The translations under genes and the position numbers were made by a program. Positions 1-13,200 of a stretch of DNA of 64,000 bases are shown here, piece after piece. Source of the stretch: Baylisascaris procyonis (taxonomy: Eukaryota > Nematoda > Chromadorea > Rhabditida > Ascarididae); NCBI GenBank assembly GCA_037389465.1, contig JAZARR010000074.1, positions 4,712,501 through 4,776,500 on the forward strand, given 5' to 3'. The notes beneath the pieces are model-generated. The model saw only the letters and a list, made by a program, of their open reading frames with translations, was not told where the DNA came from and ran no database searches. Position 1 is the stretch's first letter. Every line of letters starts with the position of its first letter.

Positions 1-1097
1 CCCTTTAAAACTATTGGATGTAACTCATCATAAAACTAACACATATGAAAATTCGCAATTTCCCTTTCTTGAATTCGATAAATATCTCCTCATTTTCGGA
101 GATAAGACCATTGAGAGCAAAAAAAAAAAAATCTGGCAATCAATAGTTTCGTTATTTATCGGGATGGTAATCCAGGCATAAAAGATCCCATGAGATTTTT
201 TTCCACGCAATCAAAAGTGATATGTGATCTCCTTGAGCATCAAAAAATGCGGTAATAATCTCTTGTCACTCTGAAATCACAGATAGCTTTCGTTGGCAAA
301 AGAATGCGGAAAGCACTCTTTGTTGGTGATTTATTTCGGGTTTAAATCTAGAGGGCTGCAGAAGTTCAATGTGGCAAATGTCACTGAAATTGGTTTCAAA
401 ACTTTATATGATTTCAACTGCCGAGATTAATATGATAGCAGCGATTAAACTAAAATGGTTATATGCGAAATTTATGATACAAATATTACGAACTAAGAGC
501 AATTCGAGTGCGAAATTGCAATTGTACATTGGATAATGTGTTTGTTTACATGCAATTCGCATATGCAATGAAAGCCGAAAATGTGCTAAATAACGTCGAT
601 GCTAGGATAGCGTGCTTAATGCAAATACGTTGCAATATTCTTTGCCCACACTAACAACTCTTTTTGATCGTTGACCTCGTCGTGCGCTAAAATTGCGTCA
701 GCTTTGATCCCTTTACTTTTGATTACTTCATTTCTATTATGCTTTATGTTTTAAATATCTCAACAATTACATAGAATTAGAAAATTTCTTGGTATCTAAA
801 AAGGAATCAAGAAAAATTTGAAACCTTTTATTCATATTCATGAGTAATACCTCACTTCTTGAAGATTCGCTTATCTTGGCAATGCTTGCAACATTGCAAC
901 TGGTGGATATGAATGATCTATGCAGAAAAAAAAACATAAATGGTGAACAACATTGCGTTAAATTTAGCGAAGATTTGAGCGTTTTTTTTGAATTCTGAAG
1001 TGAAATTTCCTGTCCATACGATTTTTTGCTTTGGCTAAATCTGTTGCAAAGAAATCACAGAGAAATCTCAAAGCATTTTTTTGCGAGAATTACGCTT
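1..1097. other. AT-rich stretch without recognisable gene
   Basis: The sequence is AT-rich with stops in all frames at short intervals. It carries no convincing splice-flanked ORF, no tRNA-like box pair and no clear repeat. Short A runs (near 121 and 930) are the only structure I notice. Confidence 0.5.
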
Positions 1098-1592
1098 TCA
1101 AGTCGATATTATTTGCAATGAGCATATGAATAGAGCGTTATACGAGAGGGAATCTAGATGATCACGTCTGGCAATAGTTGATTCAACAAGTGCAATCAGT
1201 CTAGTGTGACGCTTCGTTGTCTGCGTTGTGCACAACGCCGATGGTGTATACCCTGAACTTATAACCCAGCCATCGTGATGCTGCTCACTTGTGCTTTCGT
1301 ATTTTGCAGTCACTCTATTATTTGTGCGATGATTATCGGTCTGTGCTTGTGTTAGCAACCAGCCATAATTCATCATTTCAAGTAGCGAAGGCCTTCGTTC
1401 ACGAGAACCCAAAAATGGGGCCTCCGTCATGTGAAATGACGAATCATACCCCACGAGAGCGGGGAGGTTTTTGCCCCGCAATGGTTGAGTTCCAAGAATC
1501 CTCGCGCTGAAGGAGGTCCGGTGACCAGAGTCTCCGTAGGGAAAAGGGGGATGGTGGTGAACTGTGAACGCTGGTCTATACTCGCGCTTCAT
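1098..1592 (-). CDS. 164-codon ORF in a GC-rich island, function unknown
   Basis: One uninterrupted minus-strand frame of 164 codons starts at an ATG near 1592 and stops near 1098. It is longer than expected by chance in such AT-rich DNA, and its base composition is clearly richer in G and C than its surroundings. The predicted peptide is basic and rich in Arg, His, Ser and Thr. It has no signal peptide, membrane segment or motif that I recognise. A shorter + strand frame (1289-1510) is also open. The same stretch holds several short inverted repeats, so it could be a structured non-coding element instead of a protein gene. No partner exons were found on either side. The call rests on ORF length and composition only. 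Confidence 0.28.
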   Translation of the reverse strand: MKREYRPAFTVHHHPPFPYGDSGHRTSFSARILGTQPLRGKNLPALVGYDSSFHMTEAPFLGSRERRPSLLEMMNYGWLLTQAQTDNHRTNNRVTAKYESTSEQHHDGWVISSGYTPSALCTTQTTKRHTRLIALVESTIARRDHLDSLSYNALFICSLQIIST

Positions 1593-4158
1593 ATTTCTCT
1601 TATTGTTTGCCTTTTCTCTACAGTTGAAATAATTTGGTTATGCAACAATCACGAAATTTTTTAGAGATAACTTTCGGCTTGAGATTGACTCCTATTTCAA
1701 TTATATAATGAAAAATTCCTCTCAAAGCTTTAGCTACTATATGCATTTTACTAATTATTCATGCACTGAGCCTGACAATTTGCTTCTTTTTTTTTTTATC
1801 TCTCTCATTCTTCCTTTTCAACTTTATCTGCTTCCATGTAGACAAACTATGCGTTTGTAAGTCCATCAAGCTGAATAAGTGCCGATTTGGATGTTCTTAA
1901 AATATTTTAGAAAGGCTTTTGATCGATTGATTATTGAAGAATAGTTCGAGGAAAAAGCTTGCCATATTAGTCGCCTAACACGACTTAAATTTTTCCTAAT
2001 CATGCATATCATATCATCTCTTCTAAAGTCCATTTTTCTTGGCGTACTCATACTGCCTTGTTAAAACCTATTATAGGGAAGGTTTATTCACTATACTACA
2101 GTATCAAGGTGAGTGATACGGTTAGACATATGCGTGTATATAATAATTTGTTTTTCCTGTCTACATGTAGATTGTTTCTTGTAAACGTAAGATGTGACCT
2201 ATCTCATCTTTCTGCTTTACGTTATGTTGATCACACTCTTCTTAATCCTCATCTTTAGGGGAGAAGTGAGGAGGATAAAGGACGGATGGGAAAATGGCTT
2301 ACAGGCGTTTTTCATGAAGCGTTCATTAGCGTAGATTCTTACATAATAACCTCTCTCCTTCGCCTCATTCGTTCATACTGTTGTAAACTGATATACTGCT
2401 AATTGGGCAATGTGATAAATGTGCAATTCATAACGTATCATTGTTCTAGATGGCGAAATATTCGAAAAGATTTTCCAAAGAAAAGAAATAAATTCACGAG
2501 GGGAAATCACTTTTTTTTTTTAAATTCAGAATCGCTAGCTTCTTGAATCGCTATTGAATTCGTCGTTTATTTACTTTAAATGATAATAGTTTTCATAAAA
2601 ATTCACATTTGTTTTTTACCTTCATTGATGCGTAACTATCCTATTTTCTTCTCATGAAAGTCTCATCTCCCAGAATGATCAACTAATCGACTCCATCATA
2701 GAAGAACAATTCATAGAGATTATACGCCCACTCGTCCTTTAATAATAAATTCAATAATATTCATATATTTTAATCATTTATTTAACCCTTTTTTCATTTT
2801 AGCGTTGAAATATTGTCGACTACTTTATATTCATTTAAAGAATAATTTATGTTTCTTGTTCGAAAGTGTTTTTTTTTTTCAAATGCATTTTGAAAGTGAA
2901 AATTTTTTTTTTCAACAATGAAAATTTTTTTAATTTTTATTATTTATTTTTCGGGAATAAAATGAAATTTCTATTGACTGCATAATGAAATCTTCTCTTT
3001 AAAAGATTCATTTACAATATTTTATTATGCGTTTAAGTAAAACGTAAGCGATATCGACAAATGAATGCGATTACAGCAGGGATAATGAAGATTAACGAAA
3101 AAAAAATGTAGGGTAATTCATGAATGATATAAACGCAGCATGTTTACTAGCTGTCAATTTAGAGAGGATAAAGAATATATTTTCAAACAAAAACAGTGCA
3201 CTGGTCATTGGTCAATGTTGTTGATGGCGAGTATTTGGGTCAGTTCAATGACCATGAGTTATAATCTTCTTTGTGGATAATGCCTGTTATTTTTCCACCT
3301 CAAAAATAAACACAACTCAGGATTATTTTTATGAGCGCTTAAAATGAGCACTAAAAGCTTAGAAAGGATAGTTTATTATTAATGCTGATCGTTATGAGTT
3401 TCTGTGTTCTCACTTCTCAATCGCCTATTTGCATAATTTTTTTTGTGTGTGGAAGGTAATCAATTGAATAACTGCTTTCTTATTTGCGCTTATTGCATCA
3501 TTTTTTTTTCTTAATTTTATACAATTGTTTACTGCGTAATGCTCATTTTAATTTTTGTGCCTATCAGTTTCTGTGGTCTTTTTCGATCATACGAATCAAA
3601 TGAATTGGAGAAGCATTAAATTGTGACATGTGGAAGCGAAATATTTATTCGTAATGAATGCACTTTTAGTTGAAATAAGTAAATGAATAAATAAAAATAA
3701 ACAGTTTCTATGGCGATTAAGTTTATGGGGAATTTCGATCAAAAGCAACAATGATATTGATGATATTGATAAGTTTTATACGATCTATTGCTTTCCATTC
3801 TTTTTATATCTGTAAGAAATTCAATCATAGAGAATTATTCGTTTTTTTTTTCAAAATATTCCGCTTGACGGTATTTTATCGACCATGAGCTGACCGTGAG
3901 ACAATAACGGATAACTTGTCTTTACCACTGTTCTTCGCAACTACTTAGAATGGCAATGATGAGAGGTGAATAAAGTGAATTGAGAGAGGAATCGAAAAGA
4001 TGAGAAGCCGCCTCGTTGTCATTCAGAGGGATTGGGGCAAAGGGAAATACGAAGCGAAGGACAAGAGAGAGTCGAAGTTACGAATGAATTTTCATGTTAA
4101 TCTATCCGTGTTTGTATGCTGCTTTGTTTGGCGGATTACGATGAGAGAGAAAACGACA

Positions 4159-4185
4159 TCGTCGTCGTTGTCGTCGTCGTCGTCG
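4159..4185 (+). repeat. (TCG)n trinucleotide microsatellite
   Basis: About nine TCG units with one TTG interruption. The repeat is open in all frames and would read as Ser, Val or Arg runs. It causes several of the spurious ORFs at 4000-4350, and no gene is supported around it. Confidence 0.85.
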
Positions 4186-5193
4186 AATGCCTGAGGTCAA
4201 CGATGCACCACCGCCGATTTCTTTTCTTTTTTTTTTGCGCTGAGATGCTCTTCATTTCGCTCACCATGACATTCACATTTTCATGTGTGCTGTTAACAAA
4301 ACAAAATCCGCGCACGTATACGTACAAATATATTTTCTTTCGTTGATCACATCAAAACGAGTGGTCATTTATCCGGCATACTATTTCTTGTTTTCTCAAT
4401 TCTTCATTATTCTTTTCTCTCTCATTTTATCATCAAATGTGCAATCTCTATCTATCCTCTCTTTTTCGCATTTGTTTTTTCGCAGTTATAGTCGGCTGTA
4501 GAAGTCCTCATAGCAGATACGAACGGCCCATATGCGTTGCGTTGTGTGCTAAGTGCCAGTCAACCAATTGAATCGGTCATCTTCAAATAAACACATATGC
4601 GTAGTGCTTTCAAAGGAAACCAACCGGCTTCGAGTGCACTTCACCACCTCACTTAGACGCCCTCACACTCATTGATGAACGCCTCATTGTGGACTCTCGT
4701 AATAAACTTTGGTCACTGCGAAATGGAACGTTACTAGAGTTGTACAAAAAAACAAATTCACCTACGATATCACTACTACAATTTATAACTTAGCTCTTTT
4801 TCTTTTGTCTTTTGTTCTTCATGCTGCCTTACAAACATCATTATTGTTCGTTATGTGAACTCGCTCTGAAATAAAGCCGTTGCTTTTAATACCATCCGAA
4901 AGGTGTAGTTGACGATAAAGGTTAAGTTGTAGCTTGTGGAACCTATATCCAGTTGGCTGCCGCTTCATATAGTTGCTCATTTTTTATTTTATAAACTCAA
5001 AAGCTAAATAGTTGGTTTATTTTTGTTTGTTTTTTTCTTGACGACAAATTTTGAAATGACAGCTACTCTTTATCGGAAACTTCAATGAAACCACTGCTTT
5101 AGAAAAACGAACGGTAGTTAAATGAATTGTTTCTTCGTTTCGACAGATTTCTTTGTGTGTTTGCTCGATATATATATATTTTTTTGGTTTTGC

Positions 5194-5212
5194 GGGGGGG
5201 GGGGTGGGGAGG
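5194..5212 (+). repeat. G-run tract
   Basis: Eleven consecutive G, then T, four G, A and two G, inside AT-rich DNA. The tract is purine-rich and continues into a GA-rich segment up to about 5230. It could form a G-quadruplex. No gene is associated with it. Confidence 0.8.
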
Positions 5213-8200
5213 AGAGAAAGAAGGGAGGATAAGACTTGAAATCTCATAAGAATTCATTGTGCTATAAAAATTTCCATTTATAATTAATTTCGTTGAGTGG
5301 GCAGGCTTTCATTCAGAGACGGTGCATCGTTTTCGGCGTATAGCAGCAATAGTAACCAAGAAAAATGTCACAGCTCTCGAAGTTTATCTCGAAACGAAAC
5401 AAATTTATCTCATACTTGTATTTGTATAAAGCAATATAGTATTTGAATTGATACTTGTATATATTGATACTCTAACATTATAATACTTGAATAGAATTGA
5501 AAATATGAACTAAATAAAATGATCCCCTTAACTTTTTTGAAAAAAAAAAACTATCCAAAAAGGAATAAATCGTTTTGTGGTTAAAAAAATAATGATTGGA
5601 TGGTACGGATTCAGTGAAAAAAAATTTGGAAATTTAATTTTACGGATGAAAATGAAAAGAAGGTAATGAAAAGGTCAAAACGATCCGATGTGTTTTTTTT
5701 TTCAAAGAATATAAGAAAGTGACGATGAAACAAAAGATGACGAGAAATATAAATTCAAAGAAAACAAAAAAAAACTAGGAAATAGTGAGAGAAGAATTTG
5801 GCAAGAAGCAATCATATAAAAGAAAAATTTGGGAATTTAGAAGAAAAAAAGAAACTTGAGAAAATACGCTACTACAATATTGTAAATTATGCTCATCATT
5901 CGAATATTATGAATTTAAAAAAAAGTAAAAGTAAAATGAAGAAAAATTTTGATGAAAAAACATCTTTAGGGGTAAATAATGAGAATGCGAAAATTTGATG
6001 AGAGAAACAAAAAAGAAAATCTTAAAGATCATATAAAAATTTAATGTGAGAGAAATAAAGAAATCAGTGAAAGGAGTCGCGTCAACGGGGTGTCAGCAAT
6101 CGAAAAATTTTTGTGTATATATTTGAGGGATAGAGAGTGACAGCGGACATCGTTTGACGATTGTGACGGGATAGAGAGCACAACGTCCATCCGTAGGGCA
6201 ACACCAAAAACAAGAGCATCACGGTGGTATATATTCTGGATTGGTCACTTCGATGTTTTCGCTCGCGTTCCACGGGTGTTCCTTCACTTTCTATTGTTTT
6301 CTTTCATATTCAACCACGATCACCCCATCATTTGCGAACCCTTCGAAGCGCTTCGATGTGTTGTTGTTTTTTTTTCTGTCCATTCATGCTGCCCATATTG
6401 TCTACTTCTCACTATTATATGTGTTCCTTTCATGCACTCAGATATGGCTGCTCATCGTATTCGCACAAAGTCGGTTGTCAAGTTCGGCGTGGTCAATTGT
6501 CGTCAATCGCCACGGATGCACACAGAGAGCCAACTGAAAAAAAAAAATGGATGAAGAGATGTGCTGGGATTGCCGATGGCATTTCAGTGCATATTGCCTG
6601 TAGTTGCCGTAAACACTCGCCTAAAATCACCTCCCGTGGACTATTTTCAGCCAGTAAATTTACTTATCTATAAATTTTCCCCCCTCTCTCTTCTACATAT
6701 ATTTTGTTAACGATTTTGGATTGTATTGATAAGGAGTTTTTCAGCCTTCTCCATAGGTACATATTGGCACTACAACGAACTCAACTATTATATGTAAATA
6801 TACTATCAATCTGCACCAAAGAATCGTTCATAAGAACAGTTCTGTTCTTGTTATTACTGTTTATGTGTAAATTAAAAAGTTTTAATCAAAAATTTCAGAG
6901 TAGTAAAATTAAAAATCTGAATTTTAATAAAATTTAGACGTTTGCTTCTAAAATATTGAATAAACAATAAAACTGATCATATGAATTGCTTTCTTTAAGG
7001 TATTTAGCATGATGTAATTGCTTTTGGAACTGCTTCTATTAGCGTTTTCTTTAACAAGCATTTCAATTTGGAATCTTTGATTAATCCCATCTGGTAACTA
7101 TCAGAAAACTTCAAATCACATGGCGAATCACATATTTCATCTTTTTCGTCTCCATTTTTCCCTCTCTTATTGCAAATTACTCTATATAACTGTAATCTTT
7201 CCATTTACGTTCGTTATTCAATCGTTTTGCTCTACATAGAATTAAAATACGTAATGCCCTTCTCAGATTCTCTTTATAATCATACGGTTTCTATGTGTTT
7301 AATGGCTTCAAATTTGCATAATTAATTAGCATTCATCTGGTCGTTCGATCATTTATCAATCTAATCGTCTACATGTGAAATGCATCGATTTAGCGCATAT
7401 TTGTGCAGGAAACTTATTTATTTATTCATTTAAATTTATCTTATATTTGAATTTGGCTTGATTGAAATTATAATTTGAATTGTAATTTAAAATTAAAATT
7501 AATCAGTTAAAATTTATTCAAAATTAATTAAAATAGTTAACTCGATTGCTGAACCAAGTAGTATGAATATGTTTTTTGAATAATTTGCCGGAAATAGCGT
7601 CAATATTGACGAAAATCTTCGAATTCATTTGCGATGTAGTGACTGACCATTATGCGAAAAATCTTTATAAACCGAGTGTTGCTAGAGTACGACTTTATTC
7701 ATGAGATGTTCAGTGGAAAAATTTTTTTTTTTGAATATTTAAATCGTTTCTGCATCAGCAGTCCGATTTGCTCTCTTTGAACATATAATTTCTATATGCG
7801 TCATTTATGTATTTACTACTTCAGTTGATAACGTGATCTCATTTATTCATTTGATTTATTTTCTACTTCGCTTTGTCAATTTTTTAAAAAATTGAAATCA
7901 CTTCAACAAATCGGCTATTATACTTCTTTAAATAACATTTTCTTTCCTCAAAATAGAAACTCCGATGAGAAATTCATCAATGCGAATGCCTGTTATTGCA
8001 TCTGGTTTTTCTATGGTTTTTTCTTCCTTTACAGCATTCGTAGATGTTTATAAGTACAATTTTTGTGCTACTTCCGTTTTGTTTATATGTCTAGTGACAT
8101 TTCTAAGACATATAACTCATTTCGCATTAAACGCGCATCTGCTAATTTCGAAAATCGCCTAGGTATTGAAATGATTTTTAAAGGATCCTTGCTATTGCAT

Positions 8201-10918
8201 TTCGCGACGGGAAAGTAGTTCTATCTCTGAGTGCTTCAACCGATTTCGCTACTGCCTTCCGCTCAATGTTGAAGGAGATTGAATAAAGTCTCATTTCATT
8301 TCTGAATATATCATACATTGCCATTTCTCATAGAATTGGATTTTTGGCCCACTTTATTGAGTAAGAATCTAAGGACGTAAAAGGTTGAGAAAAATTTGAA
8401 ATTTTTAGAACAAAACAAGCTTTATTGTTTAGAGCAAATTACAACTGCCTCTTCCATGTCATCTATGCGGAGCAATAAAATTCTTAAAAGATTCGCTAAG
8501 ATCGAGAAATCCTTCAAACCTAAAGACATAACATCTCGAAAGTTAAGGGAAGGAGGAAGGGGAGGAGGAATGAAGTCGAATCCCATCCAATAATTTTTTT
8601 TTCAATCTTATGACTTCACATGAAACATTCGCTTCACAGTTAAGTCAACAAATAGCGTTGAAAACGAGTTAGTTGATTAGTTGTTTTTAAACGATAATTC
8701 AACAGAATACACCGTTCTGATGTATTTTGTACTCGTTTTTAAAAATGCAAATTTTGACCGACCACATTATATATGCATATGTGATAAGTCTATACAGATA
8801 TAGATGTGTGGACATGCATTTAGGAGATGTGCGCAAATGTGTGTATTTTGCTATTGCTGTCCGCTGGATATTTTCAACTCACAAATTAGAGGATCTATGA
8901 CGATGAAATTTAATGCACAAATCAATTTCGTATTAATTTCTTTGATTTTATTGCTCAAATGTTTTGTCATTGGGGGGATTGATTTCAGATTTTCTCATCG
9001 AAATTTTCAACCACTACGATGCTTTGATGCTAATTTATGGGTGCAAATCAGTTTTTTTTTTTTCTGTGTAAGACAATATGTTCTTATGTGTAACATTACT
9101 ACGCTTGAGTTATTATGGCAAGTGGATATTTTTACACTATCTAATTTTGTGCTTTCTTCTCTTATTCTTTTATTGTTATAACGAATGTGCATCTCAATTG
9201 TTTTCTGAGTTGTAAAAAAAAAAAGAAAAACATTGTAGCGTTGATTATTATCAAGTGTTGTTTTAATAGGCGCAAAAAACTTGACGTTTGTTGACTCTTC
9301 ATTTTGCTCATAGGGTGTTGATGTTGTTGATTTTTTTTTTTTTTTTGAAAATTTCCCAGAAATTTGAATTTCTCTATAATTCTGAATTTCCGCCAATTTA
9401 AAAAGAAATATTCGCAAATTTATCGAATAGTTGAATAAATCATAGAGATATGTAATTAATCGAAAATAAAGATATTATTGAATTATTGTCCGACGCAGAC
9501 TCGTGTTGTCTCTTTTTTTTGCAGAGTCAAATTGAATGATGAAGAAGTTAAAGCTAAGCGGGAGTGAATAACAATATTTCGAAAAAAAAAACGCTACTGA
9601 AATACTCATAAATGATATGTGATATGAGTTCATATCGGATAAACGTCTCTGTTTGTTTTATTTATGCGAATCGTGAAATACGTTGCACAAAACGATTTTT
9701 TTATAAATTGTTATGGTTTATATGCGTGATATATTTGCAGAGGATGTTGAAGATGGCGGCTTACCCATATTGCATTTGATTGTGCAGTGACTGACGCCGT
9801 CTAGACGTGACTCGCCCGAGTGGTCATCTGCATAGCCCCCAAAATATTCGACGATAAACGGCAACGAGGTTGGTTTATGAATTATTTTGCAACGAAATTC
9901 GAATAGTGAAGCGGATACTATTTATAATAAAGTTTATTAATGTTGAACTTGTATCTGAAATTAGAACGTTTAATAAATCCGTAGCCTTCCTCTTCCTTCA
10001 TTCCCGCTCCTCCCTCTCTATCTGCCTCTTCCATCTCTCCTCTTGCTGCGTTTTTCCAACCTAAGTTCCATTTCACGCACAAGTGAAACTTTTTTTTTAG
10101 TTTTCGAGAACTCTGTGACTCATTTTTTTGTTCACTATTTTCGACTGAATGTTTATGATGTCATTTTTTGAGAGTTTGAGTTATAAATATGCTGGGATCA
10201 GTCATTTTTTTTTTTTCAGTCACTTACAAGTCGTGAGCCATTGGATTAGCTGAATAGTTGAAAAAAAAAGAAGGAAAGCCGTTGACTCTAAAATTTTTAA
10301 TCTTCATCTGCATCCCTCCTCCCACTCCAATGCTTTCTCATAAAGTTTTCGATCATTTGAAATGTTTGTTTATCTCCTAGTTGCGGCATTATTTCTCGAA
10401 AAACCTAAATTTATGACTCACAACTCTTAATGAGGGAACGATGAAAGGATTGTTTAACGGAAATGGATGATAGGGGAGAGAAGGGAGCTAATCATGTACG
10501 TTTCCTATCTAATTAGAAAACTATGATGAAAGATAAAATCACAATTAATATCCATGGATAAACCATAGCCGCTAAATAGCAAAAGTTTTGATTCTACTAG
10601 ATAGAAGAGAAGAATAGTATAGCTTTTTAGTAAAAAAAGAAAAAAAAAGCGGTGTTGATAAGCCGAACAGTCATTTTGCGTATAATATTAATTATGAAGC
10701 TCAATTGAATTTTATTTTTTATTCGAAAATTGATTCGATTTAAGTGATCCTTAGATAATTTTACATCGTATAAAGTAGTCACTTCGCAATTATTACCTCT
10801 CTTCCGGTTGTCTTTATAAAAAGAATTTATTGCAGTTAGTGGATTTTATTTCTTCAGTGAGTGTCGTCTTTATTTGTTTAAAAAAATAAACAAAAGCGTT
10901 GCAAGTAAATAATTTTTT

Positions 10919-10980
10919 TAAACGATTTTTTTAAAACGATTTTTAAACGATTTTATTGTTTAAACGAAATAAACGATTTT
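10919..10980 (+). repeat. Imperfect tandem repeat of AAACGATTTT
   Basis: Four to five copies of a 10-12 base unit built around AAACGATTTT, with variable numbers of T and one copy reading AAACGAAAT. It lies in intergenic sequence. Confidence 0.65.
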
Positions 10981-13162
10981 ATTTACTAAATAAGAAAAAA
11001 GAGAATTTTTTATGCATCCCATTTAAATTAATTGTTGGGAGTGAATTCATAAATAACAATAATTTTTTTTTAGAATTATCCCAATAAAGTTTTATCGAAA
11101 AAGTTTTCTCTTGGTTTACGAATGTTTTCCCTTTTTTTTCCATCTTTCTCGAGTATCTCGTTTAATATATGAATTGAAGTAGAAGTTGAGCATTCTTTAT
11201 TATTTCAAAGATCAATTGTTATCTCATTACTTATCAATCTCTTTTTGATAAATTGAACTTCATTTTTCATTTAACTTTTATAAAAGACTCAAATACTCTC
11301 ATTTTTCTTTATCTTTATAATTTTCCTAAAGAAAGCAAAGGAAGCAAATGTACAATTCATATGTTTAAATTATTATGTTCTATTTTTAATGAGGCTAGAA
11401 ATTTTTCGTCCACGTTGCGTAAAGAGTTCATAGACTTACCCAGTTGGGAAGGGGGTTGGGAAAGAATAGGAGAGCTTTATTGGATTGTTGGCAAAGATGA
11501 AAAAAACTTTCGTTTTACTAGTAGTGAGATATAAGAAATTGTTCATAGCATATATGACTTTTGCATTTATAGACGGTAAAAAAAAGAAGGGAAGCTTGAA
11601 AATTCAATGATATTTTCATAGATCTCTTCATGTGAGAAATTCTTCTATCGTTTTTTTTTTCTCTTTTTGTTTTCACTGTCTTCAGATGAATAAGGAAGTG
11701 ATAAAATTGAAAATTAAGTGGGCATTCATTGTTCAAACCTAAGATGCTTTTAGAGAGGCAGCAGCATTTGATGAGGGAACGGCTCATTGATGCCGTATAA
11801 TGCATATATTGATAAATAAGAAACTCGATTATATTGAAAAGGGAGACGGAAAATAATCCACTAGAATAGCAACTCGCCCTGACAACCTAATAGATAAATA
11901 TCGCTATTGAGTGCCAATAAGAATGCACACGTGATGTAGTTATATAATTGTCTTACTGTAGTGAATTCTTAGCCTTAAAGCAAGCAGCGTAGAGAATTAG
12001 AGAATATTGTTGATCGACTCGAGTGGTCTAGACGATACTCCTTATATAGGACTTTTCAATTTTAATGCCTAAAATTTTGATATTTTCATACTATTTCCGC
12101 TTGAAAAAGGACGCCTCAAAAAGCGATTTCGGCTTGAAATCAGAAAACAAAGTAAAAAAAAAAATTATATTATGGACTGAACGAGGCCATAGATTACTAA
12201 AATTGAAAAAAAAAAAACGCTGTAGATGTTATAGCATGTATTGTTTTTGTTCATTCCATCATAGCACACTTACCATTCTCAATTTTCATTTATTTCTCGT
12301 TCGTTTATTGACTCGTTCTTTTCTTTCTCATCATTTTCTTTCTTTTTTTTTACAAAAAAAAAAAATTCATATTTTTTGTTCAATTAACTTTCGCATATCT
12401 TCATTTCTCTTGCCTCTTGCTAATTTCCAGTTTTCTTGAGATAATCATTTCATTCTTAGCCCATTAATAACAAAACTCTTCTACGTCGGCGTCGTTATAT
12501 TTCCTTCGATATATATGAGTCCTATAGAATTGTCTCGTGCGATCAACTTAAAAGCTATATTAATAATAGTAGCGATTATTGTGCAAAATGGAGCATGAGA
12601 GAAGCAATATTGAATGAAAATATCCACCAAAAAAAAAATTCATATTTGTTGTTGTTATTTGGGCTTGTGACAGCCGGTGCAAGGATCACCGCCTAGCACG
12701 AATACATCCCTCCCACACACATACACATACACACACATCGGCTCATTGGTAAGCGCATCGACCAGCCGAAATAGCGTGCTTGACCATGAACAAATACAGA
12801 CAGAGAGGTTGGAAAACATTGCGCTAACGAATACATGTAGATAAAACGACAATGTCCACTGAAGCAATAATATTTTTGCGTGATTATTCTCTCGTTTTTC
12901 GCTTATCTCTTGCATCCTTTTTTTTCCCACCCCAAAATTTCTTCGAAATGTATACTCTCTTTGCATTCGCATTTTTTTCCTCACTTTTGAATCAATCAAC
13001 CATCTCGTTTCTTGCTTTCATTTGATCATTACATTTTGTGGGATCGTACAAAAGCTCCGGAAAGACTCCTCTTAAAACATTCTCGTATTCCAGGTTTTCG
13101 CTATTGATGTTAGTTAGAATGATAGTGTAATTTGGGAAAACTTCACTATCACCTATGATGTT

Positions 13163-13200
13163 GTACTCATTATTTAGTGCATTTTTGTACTCATTATTTG
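13163..13200 (+). repeat. Short direct repeat GTACTCATTATTT
   Basis: The 13-base word GTACTCATTATTT occurs twice about 24 bases apart. It sits in AT-rich intergenic DNA with no other feature. Confidence 0.6.

Noticed and set aside
4000..4501. Several overlapping ORFs on both strands
   Set aside because: They are created by the TCG repeat and T runs. There is no consistent exon structure.
9007..9417. 136-codon minus-strand ORF with overlapping 125-codon + strand ORF
   Set aside because: Both are dominated by Lys or Phe runs from homopolymers and have no splice partners or recognisable motif.
12655..12999. 114-codon minus-strand ORF
   Set aside because: The mixed composition includes a CA/TG-rich stretch (CVYVYVC). 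No acceptor, donor or domain supports it.
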